Below, piece by piece: positions 9,744 to 18,178 of a stretch of 64,000 nucleotides of DNA. The translations under genes were made by a program, and so were the position numbers. Numbering within the stretch: position 1 is the stretch's first letter; each line of letters starts with the position of its first letter. Under the pieces are notes generated by a model. It worked only from the letters and a program-made list of their open reading frames with translations. It did not search any database and was not told the origin of the DNA. The DNA lies in assembly GCF_021395205.1 (NCBI RefSeq), contig NZ_JAJVCS010000004.1:62001-126000 (forward strand). Direction: 5' to 3'. Source of the stretch: Polynucleobacter sp. IMCC 30228. GTDB lineage: Bacteria > Pseudomonadota > Gammaproteobacteria > Burkholderiales > Burkholderiaceae.

Positions 9744-10441
9744 ACTATTTAGAGTTATTTATTTTTGGAATTTATCCCTATATATGCCTAACGATATTTT
9801 TTTTAGGCAGTTTAATTCGCTTTGATCGCGATCAATACACCTGGAAAAGTGATTCAAGCCAGCTATTGCGTAAAAAACAACTACGTTTAGGTAGTATGTT
9901 GTTTCATATTGGTGTGTTATTTTTGTTCTTTGGGCACTTCTTTGGGATGCTCACCCCCCATTTCTTTTATGAGTCATTTATTGCTGCTGGTGAAAAGCAG
10001 CTTGTTGCCATGATAACGGGTGGTATTGCAGGTATCTTTGGATTGGTTGGTATAAGTATTTTATTGTATCGGCGTTTAATGGATGATCGTATTCGGCTTA
10101 CTAGTAAGCCTAGCGATATTTTAATATTGCTTATTTTATGGGTACAACTTGTACTTGGGTTAGCAACAATTCCATTATCTGCTGCTCACTTAGATGGTTC
10201 GATGATGTTGAAGCTGGCTGGTTGGGCGCAGCATATTATGACATTTCAGGGTAGTGCAGTTGAGTTATTAAGTGGAGTTAATTGGATCTTTCGCCTCCAT
10301 ATGTTTTTGGGTATGACGCTGTTTCTAATCTTTCCATTTACCCGGCTGGTGCATATTTGGAGTGGCTTTGCCTCTATCACCTATTTATTTCGCCCATACC
10401 AAATTGTGCGCAGCCGACGATTGGGTATTGGAAGAAAATAG
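9740..10441 (+). CDS. narI: Respiratory nitrate reductase gamma subunit NarI (cytochrome b)
   Basis: This 233-residue five-helix membrane subunit oxidises quinol and passes electrons through two b hemes to NarH. The four heme-ligating histidines fall at residues 56, 66, 187 and 205, the same spacing as in E. coli NarI. The start overlaps the narJ stop by four bases. The operon reads on, after 35 bases, into a nitroreductase-like gene. Confidence 0.97.
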   Translation: MNYLELFIFGIYPYICLTIFFLGSLIRFDRDQYTWKSDSSQLLRKKQLRLGSMLFHIGVLFLFFGHFFGMLTPHFFYESFIAAGEKQLVAMITGGIAGIFGLVGISILLYRRLMDDRIRLTSKPSDILILLILWVQLVLGLATIPLSAAHLDGSMMLKLAGWAQHIMTFQGSAVELLSGVNWIFRLHMFLGMTLFLIFPFTRLVHIWSGFASITYLFRPYQIVRSRRLGIGRK

Positions 10442-10476
10442 TCAATACTTAGCAATGAATCACGGGAAATAAAAAA

Positions 10477-11064
10477 ATGGTAAATAGTCAATTGTGCGAA
10501 ACAATCCAAACTCTAATTTCAACTCGCCAATCCTTTTTGCCAAAACGTTTATTTCAGCCTGGCCCAACTCAGGGGCAGTTAGATACCCTATTTTCAATGG
10601 CGGCAACTGCGCCAGATCATGGGTTAATTCGTCCATGGCGTTTTGTGATATGCCCGCTCGAAAAAAGGGGGGAGTTAGCTCAAGCATTTGCTCAATCGCT
10701 ATTAGATCGAGACTCTTCAGCCACCGACCAACAAGTTCAAGATGCGATGGTTAAGGCACATCGGGCGCCCTTTGTGATGCTGTTAGTCGTTAATGCAAGG
10801 GGCTCAGACCATTCAGTGCCCTTAAGTGAACGCATTATTTCTGCTGGATGTGCTATTCAAAATATCTTTCTAATGGCACATGCAATGGGCTTTGGAGCCA
10901 GTCCAACGAGTGGTAAGTCGATGTATATGCAGCCTATTCGTGATTTATTTGGCCTTAGTGTGGATGAAGATCCTTTATGTTTTATCAATATTGGCACACC
11001 GGATCGGTCGATGCCACAAAAACTACGAATGCAACCTACAGAGTTTGTCTCAATACTGAATTAG
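10477..11064 (+). CDS. Nitroreductase-family protein (YdjA-like)
   Basis: A 195-residue flavin-dependent nitroreductase fold of the compact YdjA type. Visible signatures are the N-terminal TRQSFLPKRL segment (FMN phosphate-binding Arg), the APDHGLIRPWRF motif typical of YdjA-like enzymes, and GCAIQNIFLMAHAMGFGASPTSG (the second FMN site). The substrate is unknown; the family uses NAD(P)H to reduce nitro-aromatics and quinones. It lies 35 bases after narI on the same strand, so it may be cotranscribed with the nar genes. A direct role in nitrate respiration is not implied by the sequence. Confidence 0.85.
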   Translation: MVNSQLCETIQTLISTRQSFLPKRLFQPGPTQGQLDTLFSMAATAPDHGLIRPWRFVICPLEKRGELAQAFAQSLLDRDSSATDQQVQDAMVKAHRAPFVMLLVVNARGSDHSVPLSERIISAGCAIQNIFLMAHAMGFGASPTSGKSMYMQPIRDLFGLSVDEDPLCFINIGTPDRSMPQKLRMQPTEFVSILN

Positions 11065-11156
11065 TCTTGCGCAAGAAATCATATTGGCGTAAGAAATAAT
11101 TTATTTTTTAGTTTATAGTTATTATTCATCATGATTAATAATTTACCTTAAGGTAA
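11065..11156. promoter_or_regulatory. Three successive palindromes before the DUF4440-like gene
   Basis: The 99-base gap holds TCTTGC/GCAAGA (11065-11076, perfect 12-bp palindrome directly after the previous stop), a 22-bp dyad at 11121-11142 with 20 of 22 symmetric bases (arms ATTATT and AATAAT around a central ATCATGAT), and TTACCTTAAGGTAA (11143-11156, perfect). The last contains the AAGG that probably serves as the ribosome binding site for ATG 11164. The second and third abut, so they look like operators or RNA stems controlling the downstream gene. The regulator is unknown. Confidence 0.45.
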
Positions 11157-11163
11157 TGAGACT

Positions 11164-11532
11164 ATGGAAATTAATATTGCTACAGAAGGCGAGCGCCTCT
11201 ATCGTCAGTTATTAGCTGAAATTACCGCCTGCAACTGGCCAGCGGTGGAAGCAATGTTTGCCCCCGGATTTCAATCAGTTCATTCTGATGGAGCACGTGA
11301 TAGAGCTACCGAAATTCAAATGATTAAAAACGAAAAGATTGGCAAGTGTACGGTAAGTGATTTCAAAGTAACTCAGGTAGACGGTTGCCTAGTCGTGACT
11401 AATATGCTGGCAGTAGAGGAAACCATCGACGGCAAAAGACTTCCAGCTAAATCTTTTGCGCGCCTTAGTGTTTGGAAGCAAAATCAAGGCACTTGGCAGA
11501 TGATTGCTATCGCGAATTTAAGGACACTTTAA
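11164..11532 (+). CDS. DUF4440 / SnoaL-like (NTF2-fold) protein
   Basis: A 122-residue cytoplasmic protein with the pattern of DUF4440/NTF2-like proteins: an N-terminal helix pair ending NWPAVEAMFAPGFQSVHSDG, a RATEIQMIKNEKIG segment, then alternating beta strands ending in WQMIAIANLRTL. The fold commonly makes small dimeric enzymes or ligand-binding domains; no catalytic residues can be assigned. It has its own palindrome-rich leader, so it may be regulated apart from the nar genes. Its 3' end overlaps the convergent cupin gene by four bases. Confidence 0.7.
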   Translation: MEINIATEGERLYRQLLAEITACNWPAVEAMFAPGFQSVHSDGARDRATEIQMIKNEKIGKCTVSDFKVTQVDGCLVVTNMLAVEETIDGKRLPAKSFARLSVWKQNQGTWQMIAIANLRTL

Positions 11533-12011
11533 TTCGGTTTGGTGCAAACTTCTGGCTTAATTTGATCTGGTTTTTCTTGGCCCATATACACACCAATAAT
11601 TTTTACCGGTTGATTACCCACGGCGTGAGCAATATGGCACCATTCAATCGCCTCAATATATGACGCGCCAGATTTGAAGGTGCGCTTACCTTTGCTGCCA
11701 TAGTCAACGATTACTTCACCTGAAACCACGTATATAAATAACGGGACAGCATGTTTATGAAGTGAAGTTTTTTTACCTACAGGTATTTCAATGTTGTACG
11801 CATTAATTAAGGGTGTGCCAGTGGGATATTTAAATGATTGTCCTAAAATCGTTTTAGGGGCATCTATTAAAGGAATGACTGTCGCCTTGATATCCTCATA
11901 GGGTACATCGCCGCCTAAATGCGTGACGGCTAGGGTATGTCCAGACAGGGCAAATAAACTAAGCGTAATCAGGTGTTTCAGTAAATGGTGTGTATTGGAA
12001 AAGGGCTTCAT
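11529..12011 (-). CDS. Secreted cupin-domain protein
   Basis: This 160-residue protein has an N-terminal signal peptide (hydrophobic stretch LLKHLITLSLFALSG, cleavage likely after TLA). A single cupin barrel follows, with motif 1 around LHKHAVPLFIYVVSGEVIVDYG and motif 2 in EAIEWCHIAHAVGNQP. The histidines could bind a metal. It probably acts in the periplasm. The start is ATG at 12011, preceded by AGAAAGAAGAA. It lies 35 bases after the amt gene in the same direction and is probably cotranscribed with it. The ligand is unknown. Confidence 0.75.
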   Translation of the reverse strand: MKPFSNTHHLLKHLITLSLFALSGHTLAVTHLGGDVPYEDIKATVIPLIDAPKTILGQSFKYPTGTPLINAYNIEIPVGKKTSLHKHAVPLFIYVVSGEVIVDYGSKGKRTFKSGASYIEAIEWCHIAHAVGNQPVKIIGVYMGQEKPDQIKPEVCTKPN

Positions 12012-12046
12012 TTCTTCTTTCTGGGTTACGGGGAATTTCGTTGAGA

Positions 12047-13249
12047 CTACCAAACCGACTCTTTGCCTGGCGTAGACGTAATTTGATGGATACTTAAATC
12101 GGCGCCAGCATGTTCTTCTTCGGGGCTGAGTTTTAGTCCCATCGCACGCTTTAGCACGCCATACACAATAAAGCCGCCAACTAGCGCAATTGCAACACCA
12201 AGGGCCGAGCCAATTAATTGCGCTGAAAAGGATATGCCGCCAATTCCTCCAAAAAATTTCTGCCCAAAGATTCCTGCCGCTAAGCCGCCCCATAGTCCAC
12301 ATAAACCATGTAACGGCCACACCCCTAATACGTCGTCAATACGCCAGCGATTTTGCTCTAAGGTAAATACTTTGACAAAGAGCGCGCCAGCGACCAGACC
12401 AACTACTAAGGCGCCTACGGGATGCATTAAATCTGAGCCTGCACAAACGGCAACTAAACCAGCTAATGGCCCGTTATAGGCAAAGCCAGGATCATTCTTA
12501 CCAACCAGCCATGCTGCCAGAGTTCCGCCAACCATGGCCATTAGTGAATTCATAGCCACAAGGCCACTCATCTTATCAATGGTTTGTGCGCTCATGACAT
12601 TAAAGCCAAACCAACCTACCGTTAGAATCCATGCCCCTAGCGCAAGGAATGGAATACTCGAGGGCGGATGAGCGGAGACTTTGCCATCTTTGTTGTACCG
12701 ACCATAACGTGCGCCTAATAAAATAATTGCAGGCAAGGCAATCCAGCCGCCGACCGCATGAACCACAATTGAGCCTGCGAAGTCATGGAATTCCTCACCT
12801 GTAAGGTTTTTAATCCAAGCTTGAATACCATAGTTTTGATTCCAGACAATGCCTTCGAAAAAGGGGTAAAGAAAACCGACCAAAATAAAGGTAGCAATTA
12901 ACTGAGGGTTAAATTTAGCGCGCTCGGCAATGCCGCCAGAAACAATAGCAGGAATTGCGGCAGCAAAGGTGAGTAAGAAGAAAAATTTAACTAACTCAAA
13001 ACCACTTTTTTGCGCTAAGACGGTAGCCGAATCCCAAAACCCGATACCATAAGCCAGGCCATAACCAATAAAAAAATAGGCAATTGTTGAGACCGCAAAA
13101 TCAATCAAAATTTTGACTAAGGCATTAACTTGATTTTTTTCGCGTACTGTACCAAGCTCTAAAAAAGCAAAGCCCGCATGCATGGCTAATACCATAACAG
13201 CACCCAACATAATAAAAAGTGCATCGAGAGCTGGCTTTAGACTTTCCAT
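12047..13249 (-). CDS. amtB: Ammonium transporter (Amt family)
   Basis: A 400-residue Amt/Mep/Rh-family channel for ammonium uptake in the inner membrane. Diagnostic parts are the early AMHAGFAFLELGTVREKN, the DFAGSIVVHAVGGWIALPAIILLGAR segment with a conserved pore histidine, and FGGIGGISFSAQLIGSALG. There is no glnK beside it, though Amt genes are usually paired with one. It instead follows an alpha/beta hydrolase gene by 11 bases and precedes a secreted cupin gene, an uncommon setting. The ribosome site is a short AGG before ATG 13249. Confidence 0.93.
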   Translation of the reverse strand: MESLKPALDALFIMLGAVMVLAMHAGFAFLELGTVREKNQVNALVKILIDFAVSTIAYFFIGYGLAYGIGFWDSATVLAQKSGFELVKFFFLLTFAAAIPAIVSGGIAERAKFNPQLIATFILVGFLYPFFEGIVWNQNYGIQAWIKNLTGEEFHDFAGSIVVHAVGGWIALPAIILLGARYGRYNKDGKVSAHPPSSIPFLALGAWILTVGWFGFNVMSAQTIDKMSGLVAMNSLMAMVGGTLAAWLVGKNDPGFAYNGPLAGLVAVCAGSDLMHPVGALVVGLVAGALFVKVFTLEQNRWRIDDVLGVWPLHGLCGLWGGLAAGIFGQKFFGGIGGISFSAQLIGSALGVAIALVGGFIVYGVLKRAMGLKLSPEEEHAGADLSIHQITSTPGKESVW

Positions 13250-13260
13250 AGACCTAATTG

Positions 13261-14367
13261 TTATAGTTTAAGGGTGGCCAAGAAACTTTTAATGACCTGG
13301 TTTTGTAAATCATTTTCATCTTTAGTGGCGCCTGCCCCAGAGTAGTGCCCCATTGGCAAGCGCTCATTAATCGCAATATATTTAGCATTAGGAATGATCT
13401 TGGCAGTTTTTAGGGCATCTGCTTCTGGGTTCAGTAAGTCGCCAGTGCCTGCAAGAATCAGGGTTTTGGCTTTAATCGAGCGCAGTGCTGCGGCTGTGTC
13501 GCCATTAAAGCCAGCAGTTTGACCAACATCGTGGCGATCGTATGCTCGCGATTGCCAAATCCAATCGTTGGCATCCATTCTTTTCCAGCCTGCATCTTGT
13601 ATCTTACGCAGGGCTTCGATTTCTGCTTCCGGCGAGGAAATCAATTGATTTTGGTAGGCGGGAGTACGAACAATCACGCCGCTAAGCCAACCAGACCACA
13701 GTCGCATACCTGCTTCCAGTGGTTTGTCGTATTGACCATTCCGGTAATTGGGGTCGCTCATAATACTTTGGCGTAGCATTTCTAGAATCCCTGTAGTCCA
13801 GGCTGGTGTTTTTGCAAGCGGCACAATGGGAATAATGGCTTGCATGGCATAAGGGTAAGAGACACCCCATTGCAAGGCTTGCATACCCCCCATCGATGCG
13901 CCAATTACCGCTACTAATTTCGTAATACCAAAGTGATCGACCACCAGACGGTATTGCGAATTCACCATATCGCGAATATTAAATTCAGGAAAACTCGTAT
14001 TGGGTTGTAATTTGCTGTTCGATGGCGAAGTAGTAAGACCATTGCCAATGGCATCGGTACAAATAATGAAATATTTATCAGGATCCAGTGCTTTGCCAGG
14101 GCCGATTAAATAATCAAGGCGATGATGATTGCCACCAATGGCCGTAACCATCAAAATTGCATTACTTTTATCTTTATTTAGCGTACCAAAGGTTGTATAG
14201 CTTAAGGAAAAAACCCGAATAAATGCACCATTTTCAAGGGGCAAATTGCCTTCATGGTATATCTGGTGTTCAGGTTCATTGGCGCGATGGGCAAAGGTTG
14301 CAAAAGAAATACAGCTCAGCATAAAGCTGATGCCATAGACGATTACTTGTAACCCTCTTAAATACAT
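13261..14367 (-). CDS. Secreted MetX-like alpha/beta hydrolase
   Basis: A 368-residue alpha/beta hydrolase of the homoserine acetyltransferase (MetX)-like group. It has a signal peptide (about residues 1-27), unlike true MetX, which is cytoplasmic. A triad can be proposed: Ser158 in the nucleophile elbow GASMGG, Asp310 in AGTGDLLN and His341 in MGHYSG. The product is likely a periplasmic esterase or acyltransferase of unknown substrate. A strong ribosome site (GGAGGT) precedes ATG 14367. It is the first gene of a probable hydrolase-amt-cupin unit on the minus strand. Confidence 0.8.
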   Translation of the reverse strand: MYLRGLQVIVYGISFMLSCISFATFAHRANEPEHQIYHEGNLPLENGAFIRVFSLSYTTFGTLNKDKSNAILMVTAIGGNHHRLDYLIGPGKALDPDKYFIICTDAIGNGLTTSPSNSKLQPNTSFPEFNIRDMVNSQYRLVVDHFGITKLVAVIGASMGGMQALQWGVSYPYAMQAIIPIVPLAKTPAWTTGILEMLRQSIMSDPNYRNGQYDKPLEAGMRLWSGWLSGVIVRTPAYQNQLISSPEAEIEALRKIQDAGWKRMDANDWIWQSRAYDRHDVGQTAGFNGDTAAALRSIKAKTLILAGTGDLLNPEADALKTAKIIPNAKYIAINERLPMGHYSGAGATKDENDLQNQVIKSFLATLKL

Positions 14368-14466
14368 ACTGCACCTCCAAAGGCTAATATAGCTGTATTT
14401 ATAACAGGAATTGGCGACCTACCAATAATTGCTAGGCTGGTCACCATTGCTGAGGCTAATTAGGTG

Positions 14467-14488
14467 ATAATTAAGCAATAATTAAGCA
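14467..14488 (+). repeat. Tandem 11-bp repeats before a small secreted-protein gene
   Basis: ATAATTAAGCA occurs twice back to back (14467-14477 and 14478-14488), flanked by degenerate copies beginning CTAATT on both sides (14456 and 14489). The 11-bp period is one helical turn, so the copies face the same side of DNA, as in direct-repeat operators. They lie about 20 bases before ATG 14509. No regulator can be named. Confidence 0.5.
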
Positions 14489-14508
14489 CTAATTTTAAAG
14501 GGTTAGAA

Positions 14509-14871
14509 ATGAAGCTATCTATACTGTTATTAGGCATTCTTTTTTCTTTTAGTGTCCATGCTAAAGGGGTTCGGCTAATTTGCGCTGAGGCTAATTCAAC
14601 ATCCAATTTATTGATTCAAGTACATCATCAAAAAAACCAATGGGTCTACCAAATCGATGAGTTAGTGATGAAGAATGGTAAAACTGATGCTTTGGGTGGT
14701 GTTGCCCAGATATCCAAAAAGAGCGGTATTTACACCATCAATTACAAAAGCAATACTAGCGACTCAATTACCGTCATCAATCCAAAAGAAGGCACGATGA
14801 CTGTTCAAGATCTTGCCGATGGCAATAAAACGACTGAATATCAATGTAAGCCTAGTAATTTCAAGAAGTAA
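14509..14871 (+). CDS. Small secreted protein of unknown function
   Basis: A 120-residue protein with a clear signal peptide (about residues 1-18, ending VHA), so probably periplasmic. The mature part has two cysteines far apart (Cys24 in RLICAEA and one near the C-terminus in YQCKPS), which could form a disulfide, and a strand-rich pattern of alternating polar and hydrophobic residues. I do not recognise a family. It has its own upstream region with 11-bp direct repeats, and an AAAGGG ribosome site precedes ATG 14509. Confidence 0.75.
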   Translation: MKLSILLLGILFSFSVHAKGVRLICAEANSTSNLLIQVHHQKNQWVYQIDELVMKNGKTDALGGVAQISKKSGIYTINYKSNTSDSITVINPKEGTMTVQDLADGNKTTEYQCKPSNFKK

Positions 14872-14921
14872 TCAATCAATCTTCGATAGCCTATTGGCCA
14901 CGCACATAAAAGATATTATTG

Positions 14922-16193
14922 ATGAGCTCACTGAGCCGTTCTGAATTAAAAATCTTAAGCCTTTCTGCGCTCGGCGGTGTGCTCGAATTTTATGACTTCA
15001 TTATCTTTGTTTATTTTGCTACCTCAATTGGGGCATTATTTTTTCCAGCTAATATGCCCGACTGGTTGCGTCAATTACAAACCTTTGGTATTTTTGCGGC
15101 AGGATATTTAGTGCGTCCCATTGGTGGTATTGTGATGGCGCACTTTGGCGATACCCGTGGGCGCAAAAAAATGTTTACGCTTAGTATATTTTTAATGGCA
15201 ATTCCCACTCTGGCCATTGGGCTGATGCCAACTTACGCTGATATCGGCATATTAGCGCCGCTTATCTTATTATTATTTCGGATGATGCAAGGCGCAGCGA
15301 TTGGTGGCGAGGTTCCGGGGGCATGGGTATTTGTCGCTGAGCATGTGGCCCCTCGCTATGTTAGTTTCGCATGTGCTGTTTTAACAGCTGGATTAACTGG
15401 CGGTATTTTATTAGGCGCAGTTGTAGCCGTGTTAATCAATACATTTTATTCACCAGAGCAAATTTTAAGCGGGGGTTGGCGTGTCCCCTTTATTCTGGGT
15501 GGCGTGTTTGGGGTTATTGCAGTTTTTCTGAGGCAATGGTTACATGAAACCCCAGTATTTCAAGCAATGCAACAGCAATTAAGTCGTCAAGAATTACCTT
15601 TAAAGGTCGTTTTGCGTGCGCATCGTCCAGCAATTGTGTTAACAGCATTAATGACTTGGATGTTATCTGCAGCAATTGTGACGATGATTTTAATGACACC
15701 AACCTTGTTGCAAACTTTATTTAAAGTGCCCGCTAGACTCGCACTTGAGGCTAATATTTTTGCAACCCTAAGCTTAACAGCAGGGTGTTTAGTTTTTGGC
15801 GCTTTAGCAGGAAAATTCAATGCAGGACGAGTCATGCTGATTGGCTCAACTGGGCTGGCAGCAACGTCAATTCTTTTTTACCAACAGTTGGCAATTTCAT
15901 CTGAACATATTTTTCTGCTCTATGGTTTAAATGGTTTTTTTGTCGGCGTTATCGCCATTATTCCTGCGGTTGGGGTAATGGCGTTTCCTGCACCCGTTCG
16001 ATTCTCCGGGCTTTCCTTTTCCTACAACGTGGCTTATGCGATTTTTGGTGGACTCACTCCAATTTTTATAAGCCTATTAATTCCTTTAAATATGATGTCG
16101 CCTGCCTATTATGTGGCTGCATTAGGGGCTTTGGGTTTTTGTATCGGCCTTTATCTGATAAGAAAAAAGCCTGCACTTGAAATGATGCATTAA
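14922..16193 (+). CDS. MFS permease, metabolite:H+ symporter (MHS) type
   Basis: A 423-residue, 12-helix major facilitator. The opening ALGGVLEFYDFIIFVYFA and the loop HFGDTRGRKKMF are typical of the MHS group (ProP, KgtP, ShiA relatives), which imports organic acids or osmolytes with protons. It is followed after two bases by a family III CoA-transferase, so its substrate is probably the acid that is then activated to a CoA thioester. ATG 14922 is preferred to the adjoining TTG 14919. Confidence 0.85.
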   Translation: MSSLSRSELKILSLSALGGVLEFYDFIIFVYFATSIGALFFPANMPDWLRQLQTFGIFAAGYLVRPIGGIVMAHFGDTRGRKKMFTLSIFLMAIPTLAIGLMPTYADIGILAPLILLLFRMMQGAAIGGEVPGAWVFVAEHVAPRYVSFACAVLTAGLTGGILLGAVVAVLINTFYSPEQILSGGWRVPFILGGVFGVIAVFLRQWLHETPVFQAMQQQLSRQELPLKVVLRAHRPAIVLTALMTWMLSAAIVTMILMTPTLLQTLFKVPARLALEANIFATLSLTAGCLVFGALAGKFNAGRVMLIGSTGLAATSILFYQQLAISSEHIFLLYGLNGFFVGVIAIIPAVGVMAFPAPVRFSGLSFSYNVAYAIFGGLTPIFISLLIPLNMMSPAYYVAALGALGFCIGLYLIRKKPALEMMH

Positions 16194-16195
16194 GT

Positions 16196-17377
16196 ATGTC
16201 CAAAATAGTTGCTTCCAAAGCCTTATCCCGTTTTCGAGTGCTTGATTTAACCCGCGTTCGTGCTGGACCAGTATGCGTCAGGCACTTAGCCGATTTTGGT
16301 GCTGACGTAGTGAAGATTGAAAACCCGGGGCCTGAAGAATATGCTGGTCCACGCGATGCTGCCGACTTTCAAAATCTACATCGCAATAAACGCTCGATTA
16401 CTTTAAATTTGAAAACCCCTGAAGGCAAAGCTATTTTTGAGCAATTAGCAAAAACTGCCGATGTCGTCGTAGAAAATTATCGACCAGATGTTAAGTATCG
16501 CTTAGGAATTGATTACGACTCATTAAAAAAAATCAATCCCAAAATTATTCTGGCGAGTATTTCGGGTTATGGTGAAGATGGCCCGTATAAAAATCGCCCT
16601 GGTTTTGATCAAATTACTCAAGGCTTATCTGGCTTAATGTCCGTGACAGGAGCCCCAGGAGATGGCCCGATGCGCGTAGGCGGCGCTGTAACCGATGTAA
16701 CTGCTGGCCTGCTGGCAGCAATGGGGGTAATGACTGCCTTACTTGAACGGGATGAAAGTGGGCAAGGGCAGTGGGTACAAGCCAATCTCTTGCAAGCGGG
16801 TTTAACCTTATTAGATTTTCAAGCGGCGCGCTACACGATGAGTGGTGAGGTAGCCAAGCAAGTAGGTAATGATCATCCTACCTTCATGCCAACATCGGCT
16901 TATAAAACCCAGGATGGCTTTATTAATATCGCCGCCACTGGTTTAGGGGTTTGGGAAAAATTTGCTAGCGCGATTGAGCGTGATGATTTACTCCTCGATG
17001 AGCAATTTAAAAATGCTAAAGGTCGTTCTGCTGGTAGAGCAAGACTCAATGCTGAGTTAAGTAAAACTTTAATGCATAAAACTAGCGCTAAATGGGTAGA
17101 ATTACTTCTAGAAAAAGGTATCCCGTGCGGCCCTATTTATACGATGGATCAAGTCTTTAGCGACCCACAGGTAATGCATTTGGAGGCTGTCGGTAAGGCT
17201 ACGCACCCCACGCTAGGCGAGCTTGCTCTGTTAAACCAGTCGATTAAGTTAACTAGAACACCCTCTCAGATTGTTGCTAGCTCACCATTGCGTGGTCAGC
17301 ATACTACTGAAATCTTGACTGAGTTAGGCTATGACAGTGCAACAATTGATTCTTTTACTAAAAACGCAATTATTTAA
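16196..17377 (+). CDS. Family III CoA-transferase (CaiB/BaiF)
   Basis: A 393-residue enzyme of the formyl-CoA transferase/carnitine CoA-transferase family, which moves CoA between carboxylic acids through an aspartyl-CoA anhydride. The N-terminal VLDLTRVRAGPVCVRHLADFGADV region and the probable catalytic Asp167 in GGAVTDVTAG are present. It is bracketed by a proton symporter and an enoyl-CoA hydratase, so it likely activates an imported acid for beta-oxidation-like breakdown. The CoA donor and acceptor cannot be read from sequence. Confidence 0.9.
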   Translation: MSKIVASKALSRFRVLDLTRVRAGPVCVRHLADFGADVVKIENPGPEEYAGPRDAADFQNLHRNKRSITLNLKTPEGKAIFEQLAKTADVVVENYRPDVKYRLGIDYDSLKKINPKIILASISGYGEDGPYKNRPGFDQITQGLSGLMSVTGAPGDGPMRVGGAVTDVTAGLLAAMGVMTALLERDESGQGQWVQANLLQAGLTLLDFQAARYTMSGEVAKQVGNDHPTFMPTSAYKTQDGFINIAATGLGVWEKFASAIERDDLLLDEQFKNAKGRSAGRARLNAELSKTLMHKTSAKWVELLLEKGIPCGPIYTMDQVFSDPQVMHLEAVGKATHPTLGELALLNQSIKLTRTPSQIVASSPLRGQHTTEILTELGYDSATIDSFTKNAII

Positions 17378-17392
17378 GCAAATAAAATACTT

Positions 17393-18175
17393 ATGGCAGA
17401 ACTCATTATTCGTAAAAATGGTGCAGTAGGCTTTATTATTTTTTCTAACCAAGAAAAAATGAATGCAATGACCTTCGAGATGTGGGCGAATTTACCCGCT
17501 GCGATGCAGAGCTTTGATGCTGATCCAACTGTAGGCGTCATAGTGGTTGCGGGCGATGGGGATAAAGCATTTATTTCAGGGGCAGATATTTCTCAATTTG
17601 ATAAATTAAGAGGTACAGCTGAGGCTCAGGAGCAATACAACAATGCTGTCTTAGCAGCCTATGCTGCACCTATGGCCTGTTCGAAACCCGTGGTTGCGAG
17701 TATTCGGGGTTATTGCTTTGGTGGCGGCTTGGGGTTTGCTTCATCTTGCGATATTCGACTGTGTGCAGAAGACGCGCAGTTTAGGATGCCTGCCGCCCGT
17801 TTAGGTCTTGCTTATAGCCCAACAGGAATAGCGCGTTTTATTAGTATCATGGGGCCGGCTAACACTGCCGATATATTCTTTAGTGCCCGCCGTTTTAATT
17901 CTGCCGACGCATTGCAAATGGGGTTTGTGTCCAAGGTCCATAGTGTAAATACCTTAGACGCAGAGGTTTTGGCCTACGCAGAAGGGATCGCAGAAAATGC
18001 GCCGTTAACGATTGCGGCAAGTAAATTTGCGATTCAGCAGGCCTTAGCTGAGCAAAATCAACAAGACCATGCCCAAGCGATGGCAATGGTCGATGCCTGC
18101 TTTGCTAGTGAAGACTACAAAGAGGGCCGTAAAGCCTTTGCAGAAAAGCGGACCCCTATTTTTAAAGGTAAATAA
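17393..18175 (+). CDS. Enoyl-CoA hydratase/isomerase family protein
   Basis: A 260-residue crotonase-fold protein. The two oxyanion-hole segments are visible, AFISGADISQF and GYCFGGGLGFASSCDIRL, and the usual hydratase glutamate position before ARLGLAY is occupied by a neutral residue in MPAARLGLAY. This leaves hydratase, isomerase or another crotonase activity open. It lies 15 bases after the CoA-transferase and three bases before a Bug protein gene, in one operon for uptake and CoA-linked breakdown of a carboxylic acid. Confidence 0.87.
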   Translation: MAELIIRKNGAVGFIIFSNQEKMNAMTFEMWANLPAAMQSFDADPTVGVIVVAGDGDKAFISGADISQFDKLRGTAEAQEQYNNAVLAAYAAPMACSKPVVASIRGYCFGGGLGFASSCDIRLCAEDAQFRMPAARLGLAYSPTGIARFISIMGPANTADIFFSARRFNSADALQMGFVSKVHSVNTLDAEVLAYAEGIAENAPLTIAASKFAIQQALAEQNQQDHAQAMAMVDACFASEDYKEGRKAFAEKRTPIFKGK

Positions 18176-18178
18176 ATA

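Noticed and set aside
12012..12320. N-terminal extension of the secreted cupin into the amt gene
   Set aside because: The frame is open to 12320, but the extra residues have no protein-like pattern and the signal peptide begins exactly at the ATG ending at 12011.
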